Source: an uncultured Oscillospiraceae bacterium (lineage in GTDB: Bacteria > Bacillota > Clostridia > Oscillospirales > Oscillospiraceae). Taken from it: 64,000 nucleotides of DNA. The notes under the pieces were generated by a model. The model saw only the letters and a list, made by a program, of their open reading frames with translations. It did no database searches and had not been told where the DNA came from. Position numbers and translations under genes: made by a program. The DNA is taken from contig CAKSWA010000003.1 of NCBI GenBank assembly GCA_934511165.1, positions 1-64,000 on the forward strand. The letters run 5' to 3'. Of the stretch, positions 58,968 through 64,000 are shown one piece after another (position 1 is the stretch's first letter; every line of letters starts with the position of its first letter).

Positions 58968-60185
58968 ATGAAGATCACGAAAGTTGAAATTTTCAAGGCT
59001 ATGGTAGACTCCCCCACCCCCGGCTGGTTCCCCATCTGCGTGCGCGTCAGCACCGATGAGGGCATCTACGGCTGGGGCGAGTCCGGCATCCCCGTAATGT
59101 CCGGCCGCGACGCCACCATGACCTACATCCGTGAAATGGCTCCTTTCATTCTGGGTATGGATCCGCTGGATCACGAGGTCATCTGGCAGAAGCTCTACCA
59201 CGGCTGCTACTGGGGCTACGGCGGAGGCCCGATCGCCTTTGCCGCCATCAGTGCCATTGACATCGCTCTCTGGGATATCAAGGGCAAAGTCGCCAACATG
59301 CCGGTCTACAAGCTGCTGGGCGGCAAGGTCAACAAGAAAATCAAGGCCTACGCCAGCCAGATCCAGCTCGGCTGGGGTCCGGTGGATCACCCCTGCGTGA
59401 CCCCCGAGGAGTACGCCCGCGAAGCCAAGCGCGCCGTGGCCGACGGCTTCACCGCCATCAAGGTCGACCCCCTATGGACCGACGACAAGGGCCTCTGCAC
59501 CAGCCCCCAGCGCATCTACCGCAGCGACGTTTCCGACTGGGAATGGAAGAAGCTCGACACCAAGTATCAGATCAAGACCGTTTCCGAGCGTGTCGGCGCC
59601 ATCCGTGACGCCGTGGGCGACAACATCGGCATCGTCATCGAGCTGCACGGCATGTGCGATGTAAACACCTCCATCCAGATCGGCCGCGAACTGGATCAGT
59701 ACGACTGTCTCTACTACGAAGAGCCCGGCCAGAGCATGGATTACCGCTATGTGAAGGAACTCCATGATAACGTCAAAACCTGCACCGCCACCGGCGAGCG
59801 CATCGGCTCTCTCTGGGGCTTCAAGCCGTTCATTGAAAACCGCGCCATCGACGTGGCGCAGCCCGACCTCGGCGTCGTCGGCGGCATCACCGAGATGAAG
59901 AAGGTCTGCGATTTTGCCAACGCCTACGACGTGGGCGTCCAGATGCACTGCATGGCCGGCCCCATCGCCTGCGCCGCCACCATTCAGGTGGAAGCTGCCA
60001 TCCCCAACTTTGTCTATCACGAGTGCCTCCAGTGGAACACCCTGCCGGTGTTCACCGGCATTGGCAAGTATGACGACATGCTGCTGCCCACCAACGGCTC
60101 CTTTGATATCCCGGATCGTCCGGGCATCGGCCAGGAGCTCAGCGAGGAAGCCATCGCCAAATCCGAAATCATTGTTGTAAAGTAA
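58968..60185 (+). CDS. Enolase-superfamily sugar-acid dehydratase, mandelate racemase group
   Basis: This 405-residue protein has the N-terminal capping domain (KITKVEIFKAMVDSP) and a TIM barrel. Likely metal ligands are E225 in ELHG, E251 in YEEPGQ and E277 in GERIG. Candidate acid/base residues are K165 in IKVDP, H227 and H327 in MHCMAGPIA. The pattern is closest to galactonate/mannonate dehydratase-type enzymes, which convert a sugar acid to a 2-keto-3-deoxy acid. The exact sugar acid is unknown. ATG 58968 is nine bases from GGAGG. Confidence 0.85.
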   Translation: MKITKVEIFKAMVDSPTPGWFPICVRVSTDEGIYGWGESGIPVMSGRDATMTYIREMAPFILGMDPLDHEVIWQKLYHGCYWGYGGGPIAFAAISAIDIALWDIKGKVANMPVYKLLGGKVNKKIKAYASQIQLGWGPVDHPCVTPEEYAREAKRAVADGFTAIKVDPLWTDDKGLCTSPQRIYRSDVSDWEWKKLDTKYQIKTVSERVGAIRDAVGDNIGIVIELHGMCDVNTSIQIGRELDQYDCLYYEEPGQSMDYRYVKELHDNVKTCTATGERIGSLWGFKPFIENRAIDVAQPDLGVVGGITEMKKVCDFANAYDVGVQMHCMAGPIACAATIQVEAAIPNFVYHECLQWNTLPVFTGIGKYDDMLLPTNGSFDIPDRPGIGQELSEEAIAKSEIIVVK

Positions 60186-60250
60186 GACCGCATCGATCAG
60201 CCAGGCTGCTGCGGCAGTCCGGCTGATTGAAAAAAGGAGACAAGCGCTAT

Positions 60251-61228
60251 ATGAGGATCCATACGGTAACCGGCACGGTAGACTCCGCCGATCTCGGCTA
60301 TACCCTGATGCACGAGCACGCCGTCACCTGCTGCGACTGGTCCATGCGCATGGGGCTGCGGAGCCAGTTCTGCGAGGACGGCCGTCTGCTGGAGATGGCG
60401 GTCACACAGCTCAAGCGCGCCAGGGCCGCCGGCATCGACACCATTGTGGACGGCACGCCCATCAATCTGGGACGGGATATCCGCCTCATCCGCGAGGCTG
60501 CGCTGCAAAGCGGCATGAACATCATCGTCTCCAGCGGTTTCTATCACCAGCAGGATCCCTGGCTGGAATGGAAGCCCTACGAAGAGATTCTGGGCTATCT
60601 CGACTATGAGTGCGCCCACGGTCTCGAGGAGACGGACGTTCTGCCCGGCATTATGAAATGCGCCGTAGACTACCGGGGCATCACAGACTATATTGTGAAA
60701 ATGCTGGGCGTCACGGCGGACTGCGCCGTAAAGCACCGCATCCCCATCTTCTGCCACACCATCCCGGAGCTGAAGCACGGCGGTGCCATGCTGGACATCA
60801 TGGCGGATCACGGCGTGCCCATGCGCGCGGTGATCGCCGGTCACAGCGGCGATGTGGACGATATCGACTATCTGGAATCGCTGCTGGCACGGGGATGCTA
60901 TCTCGGCATGGATCGCTTCGGTACGGTGACGAAGACGCCGGGGACGACGCTCGAAAACCGCTGCAAGACCATTCTCCGTCTCTGCCGGGACGGTTTTGCC
61001 GGTCAGCTTCTGGTCTCCCACGATTACGCGCCCTACACCGGCTTTCTGCCGGACTGGAAAACCGCCAGCAGCGAGGAAGCCCTGAACTCGCCGGTGAGCT
61101 TCACGTATTTTGAAACAGCTGCCGTGCCGCTCCTCCGGGAGATGGGTCTCACGGCGGAGCAGGAAAAGAAACTCAAGGCGGACAATCCCCGGAGTTTCTT
61201 TGAAAATGCATTTGAAGAAGGTGTGTAA
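60251..61228 (+). CDS. Phosphotriesterase-family hydrolase, probable lactonase
   Basis: This 325-residue amidohydrolase-superfamily enzyme has the binuclear metal ligands H21-x-H23, bridging K136 in GIMKCAV, H169 in FCHT, H198 in AGHSGD and D258 in SHDYAP. PTE-like proteins of anaerobic gut bacteria are mostly lactonases of sugar or hydroxy acids. It would open a lactone before the dehydratase encoded upstream acts. GGAGA precedes ATG 60251. Confidence 0.85.
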   Translation: MRIHTVTGTVDSADLGYTLMHEHAVTCCDWSMRMGLRSQFCEDGRLLEMAVTQLKRARAAGIDTIVDGTPINLGRDIRLIREAALQSGMNIIVSSGFYHQQDPWLEWKPYEEILGYLDYECAHGLEETDVLPGIMKCAVDYRGITDYIVKMLGVTADCAVKHRIPIFCHTIPELKHGGAMLDIMADHGVPMRAVIAGHSGDVDDIDYLESLLARGCYLGMDRFGTVTKTPGTTLENRCKTILRLCRDGFAGQLLVSHDYAPYTGFLPDWKTASSEEALNSPVSFTYFETAAVPLLREMGLTAEQEKKLKADNPRSFFENAFEEGV

Positions 61229-61230
61229 GT

Positions 61231-62220
61231 ATGAAAATCGTACATTTCCATAACCCCGGCTCCCCCGATATCGCAGAATATAAGGGGATGTTTGCCGAAA
61301 ACGGCATCGAGTTTGTCCAGTACATCGGAAGCCGCAGTCCGGAAGAAATGATCGCGGCATGCGAAGGCGCGGACGCCATTGTTACATGCATCCTCCCTTT
61401 CACCAGAGAAATTATTGAAAAGCTGCCGGACAGCGTGAAGTGCATCGTCCGCAGCGCCATGGGCTACGAGATCATCGACGTGGACGCCTGTTCGGAGCGC
61501 GGCATTCTGGTGTGCAACATCCCCGACTACGCCATGGAAGAGGTTGCCATGCATCAGATCGCGCTCATCATGGCGCTCTGCCGCAAGCTGCGTCACTATG
61601 ACCACGCCATCCGTCGCGGTGAGTGGCAGAAGCCCGGCTATCTGTCCGGCTATGAGTGCCGCCGCATCTCCTCTCTGACCATCGGCCTGCTGGGCTTCGG
61701 CCGTATTGCCAAGCGCGTGGCCAAGGCCATGCTCGCCATGGGCGCCGCCGTCTGCACCTACGACCCGTTCCTCAGCAAAGAGACGGTGGAGTCTTACGGC
61801 GTGCAGTACTGCGCCACCAAGGAGGAAGTTCTTGAGCACAGCGACGTGATCTCCCCCAACATCCCGCTGATGGAGTCCTCTTTCCACATCATTGACGCGG
61901 ACGCCATTGCCAAAATGAAGCAGGACGTGATCATCGTCAACACCGGCCGCGGCGGTCTTGTGGACACTGAGGCTCTGGTGGCCGGGCTCGAAAGCGGCAA
62001 GATCAAGGCCGCGGGTCTGGACGTTTTCGAAAACGAGCCCTTCCACGACACCGAGCACCCACTGATGAAGATGGAAAACGTCATCCTGACGCCTCACGTG
62101 GCCTACCAGTCCACAGAATCTTCCCGCGAGCTTGAATACAAATCCGCCCTCTATGCGATGCAGGGCGCGATGGGGCAGATCCCTGTCAGCGCCGTGAACC
62201 GCAAGTGCCGCGAAAACTGA
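61231..62220 (+). CDS. D-isomer-specific 2-hydroxyacid dehydrogenase
   Basis: This 329-residue NAD(P)-dependent enzyme has the Rossmann loop GLLGFGRIAKRVA, the catalytic arginine in NTGRGGLVD, the glutamate in FENEPF and the histidine in LTPHVAYQS. It interconverts a 2-oxoacid and a D-2-hydroxyacid. It starts three bases after the lactonase-like gene. Confidence 0.9.
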   Translation: MKIVHFHNPGSPDIAEYKGMFAENGIEFVQYIGSRSPEEMIAACEGADAIVTCILPFTREIIEKLPDSVKCIVRSAMGYEIIDVDACSERGILVCNIPDYAMEEVAMHQIALIMALCRKLRHYDHAIRRGEWQKPGYLSGYECRRISSLTIGLLGFGRIAKRVAKAMLAMGAAVCTYDPFLSKETVESYGVQYCATKEEVLEHSDVISPNIPLMESSFHIIDADAIAKMKQDVIIVNTGRGGLVDTEALVAGLESGKIKAAGLDVFENEPFHDTEHPLMKMENVILTPHVAYQSTESSRELEYKSALYAMQGAMGQIPVSAVNRKCREN

Positions 62221-62239
62221 AATGACCGGAGGACAGCAC

Positions 62240-62986
62240 ATGAAAAAATATGACGGCTACGCACTGGTAACCGGCGGCGCCCGCGGTATGGGCGCTGCCA
62301 TCTGCCGCAGCCTTGCCGCAGACGGCTACGATATCGTCTGCAACTATGTTTCCGATTCCTCTCTCGCAAAGGTAGAGGCCCTGGCCGCGGAGATCGCGGA
62401 AAAGTACGGCCGCAAGGTCATTGCCGCGCAGGGCGACGTTTCCCGCTACGAGGACTGCTGCCGCGTGGTAAAAACGGCCGTGGACGCGCTGGGCGAAAAG
62501 CTGGCTGTGCTCGTGAACAACGCCGGTGTTACCATCCGGGCGGAACTGGTGGATCAGTCCCCGGAGGACATGGCGCACGTCATCAACACCAACCTGATGG
62601 CGGGGCTCTATATGTGCCAGCTCGCGCTGCCCTATATGTACCGGCAGAACACCGGCTGCATCGTCAATATCAGCTCCGTGGGCGGCATGACGGGCTTCCC
62701 CCGGCAGACCACCTACTGCGCGGCCAAGTGGGGCATGAACGGTCTCACGAAGGCGCTCGCCAAGGAGGCCGGCCCCCACGGCATCCGCGTCAATGCCGTG
62801 GCTCCGGGCTTTATCGTCACAGACATGACCCTTGCGAACAAGCCGGCGTTTGAAAGCTACCGCGCGGCGTCCCCCATCGGGATGCTGGGCGAACCGGAGT
62901 ATATCGCCGAGGCGGTCTCCTATGTTGTGTCCGCCGAATTTTTGACAGGACAAGTTATCTCTCCGAACGGAGGTCTGGTCATCTGA
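62240..62986 (+). CDS. Short-chain dehydrogenase/reductase
   Basis: This 248-residue SDR has the cofactor loop TGGARGMGAAI, the NNAG motif and the catalytic Ser (INISSVGGMTG), Tyr and Lys (YCAAKWG). It resembles FabG but, at the end of a catabolic operon, is likely a hydroxyacid or polyol dehydrogenase. GGAGG lies upstream of ATG 62240. Confidence 0.9.
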   Translation: MKKYDGYALVTGGARGMGAAICRSLAADGYDIVCNYVSDSSLAKVEALAAEIAEKYGRKVIAAQGDVSRYEDCCRVVKTAVDALGEKLAVLVNNAGVTIRAELVDQSPEDMAHVINTNLMAGLYMCQLALPYMYRQNTGCIVNISSVGGMTGFPRQTTYCAAKWGMNGLTKALAKEAGPHGIRVNAVAPGFIVTDMTLANKPAFESYRAASPIGMLGEPEYIAEAVSYVVSAEFLTGQVISPNGGLVI

Positions 62987-63039
62987 GCCAGCTCCTTTGA
63001 CGCCGCTCCTCTTTGCGAACAGGGAGTGTTTTGAGAGAG

Positions 63040-63076
63040 ACAGCCCGGCTGCCTTGGGCAGCCGGGCTGTTTTTTA
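63040..63076 (+). terminator. Terminator of the catabolic operon
   Basis: ACAGCCCGGCTGCC and GGCAGCCGGGCTGT form a 14-bp stem, followed by T6. It also faces the convergent MATE gene. Confidence 0.92.
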
Positions 63077-63760
63077 CTTCGTTTGGGAAAAACGTTTTTT
63101 GTAAAGAATCAAAGAAAGGGAAAGCGCGGTGGCGATCGCGGCTCCGGCTACCTCGTGACCCCGCGGCAGCCAGACGAACATAAAGAGCGGATCCAGGATC
63201 ATATTCAAAACTGCGCCCATGGTGATGCCGCAGCTGGAAATTTTCGGCCGCCCTGTAGCGCGGATCAGATGCGCCAGCGTGGACGAGAGTATGGTAGGGA
63301 TGCCGCCGAGAATCACCGTAATCCATGTATAGGTCATGGCATAGCCGATGCTATCCGCGTCGCCGCCGATCCGCAGCAGAAGCGGCCGGGCCGCGGCGAT
63401 CAGGATCAGGCTGTACCCGGCGGCGGCGCACAGCGCGCCGGTTACCGTGCGGAAAAACGCCTTTTGCGCCCGGTCGGTGCGCTGCGCTCCCAGGGCTCTC
63501 GCCAACACGCTCGCGCCGCCGATGCCGAACAGGTTGCCGAAGGCCGTCATCATGTTGTACACCGGAAGGCACAGCGAGATCGCCGCCACGGCGGCCGCGT
63601 TTCCGGTCAGGCCGACGAACCGCGTATCGGCCAAATTGTAGACCACCGTGATGAGCTGGCTAATGATCGTTGGCACCGCCATCACCGCAATTGCTTTGGG
63701 GATCGGATATTGCGAAAAAATGATTTGTTCTTTGGTTAAAGATTGCTCTTTTGTATCCAT
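63074..63760 (-). CDS. MATE family transporter, half-length
   Basis: This 228-residue protein matches the N-terminal half of a MATE (NorM/DinF-like) drug or metabolite exporter, with PIPKAIAVMAVPTIISQLI, NMMTAFGNLFGIGGASVLARALG and six membrane helices. Normal members have about 450 residues and twelve helices. The frame closes with KKRFSQTK and the operon terminator follows at once, so the C-terminal half is missing, not frameshifted. It may be non-functional or act as a dimer. Confidence 0.75.
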   Translation of the reverse strand: MDTKEQSLTKEQIIFSQYPIPKAIAVMAVPTIISQLITVVYNLADTRFVGLTGNAAAVAAISLCLPVYNMMTAFGNLFGIGGASVLARALGAQRTDRAQKAFFRTVTGALCAAAGYSLILIAAARPLLLRIGGDADSIGYAMTYTWITVILGGIPTILSSTLAHLIRATGRPKISSCGITMGAVLNMILDPLFMFVWLPRGHEVAGAAIATALSLSLILYKKRFSQTK

Positions 63761-63874
63761 CGTATCGGCTCTCTGGCCGCAGACAAACGACCGTTTATAA
63801 CCGACATTATAATACGCGCTTCGCAGCGTCTGTCAACGGAACCGGGGAGCGATTCGCAGAAACCGCCCACAGAC

Positions 63875-63918
63875 AAAGCCCCCCTCACCGTACTCATGGC
63901 GGCGAGGAGGGCGATCCT
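63875..63918 (-). terminator. Hairpin after the partial gene at the window edge
   Basis: On the minus strand GCCCTCCTCGCC and GGTGAGGGGGGC form an imperfect stem, followed by TTTGTC. Confidence 0.5.
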
Positions 63919-63932
63919 TGAAAATGCTTTAT

Positions 63933-64000
63933 TTCAGTCAAGGATTCTTCCGTCCGTGGAAATGGTCACGACCTGCCACGGAATGAATTTCCCGCTGTTC
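63933..64000 (-). CDS. 3' end of an unidentified gene (cut by the window)
   Basis: The minus strand from 64000 to a TGA at 63933-63935 can be read as NSGKFIPWQVVTISTDGRIL plus one Asp, which looks like a natural protein C-terminus. A hairpin follows. The start and identity lie outside the window; the reading frame is a judgement. Confidence 0.4.

Overview
This 64 kb window looks like chromosome from a GC-rich, Gram-positive, spore-forming anaerobe of class Clostridia, most likely order Oscillospirales. The evidence is: the sporulation genes yqfC, yqfD and ylbJ; a SpoVD-type penicillin-binding protein; a MurE with the DNPR motif of meso-diaminopimelate ligases; a ferredoxin-dependent 2-oxoacid oxidoreductase with butyrate kinase; a flavoprotein that looks like a ferredoxin-type thioredoxin reductase; and a DUF6273-type gene of a kind common in that order. 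No tRNA, rRNA, CRISPR array, transposase or prophage was seen.

Layout. Positions 1-6.7 kb hold fbp (class III), a thioredoxin-reductase-like flavoprotein divergent from glnS, a broken DUF6273 gene with a small membrane protein, and a frameshifted NTF2/SnoaL-like gene. From 6.9 to 11.3 kb on the plus strand lie a PyrR-type attenuator, pyrR, a uracil permease, a type-4 uracil-DNA glycosylase, a DUF2156 protein and a GNAT acetyltransferase. From 11.5 to 17 kb are a DUF3810 metalloprotease-like protein, a zinc-ribbon membrane protein, the infC-rpmI-rplT operon with its attenuated leader, deoC and a two-OB-fold SSB-like protein.

From 17 to 29.7 kb, on the minus strand, is a division and cell-wall (dcw) cluster: mraZ-rsmH-ftsL-spoVD/pbp-murE-mraY-ftsW-murG-murA-ftsQ-ftsZ. 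It lacks murF, murD, murC, murB and ftsA. MraZ boxes lie at its head and ftsZ has its own promoter. From 29.9 to 43.4 kb follow a coiled-coil protein, coaD, rsmD, uvrC, ptsH, mutS2, recO, a tiny yqzL-like gene, era, ybeY, phoH, yqfD, yqfC, ylbJ and a chromate-transporter pair. Two arrays of a 14-bp tandem repeat, in opposite orientation, bracket the recO-to-ylbJ block. From 43.5 to 46.2 kb are rlmD with an AT-rich tail and a Fic protein, which together form a short low-GC patch.

From 46.3 to 63 kb is the accessory part of the window, a catabolic island. It encodes an amidohydrolase, a PucR-type regulator, an Old-Yellow-Enzyme-type enoate reductase, a YkvI-like transporter and an IclR regulator. 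One long plus-strand operon then encodes a P-loop ATPase, a four-subunit 2-oxoacid:ferredoxin oxidoreductase, butyrate kinase, PduL, a VOC protein, an enolase-superfamily sugar-acid dehydratase, a phosphotriesterase-family lactonase, a 2-hydroxyacid dehydrogenase and an SDR. Four copies of the palindrome TGAAAT-N3-ATTTCA (one with a single mismatch) lie at the promoters of the OYE gene, the transporter gene, iclR and the long operon, so one IclR protein probably controls the whole set. The enzymes suggest that an imported acid or lactone is opened, dehydrated to a 2-oxoacid, oxidatively decarboxylated to acyl-CoA and cashed in for ATP. The substrate cannot be read from sequence. The window ends with a half-length MATE transporter and the 3' end of an unidentified gene.
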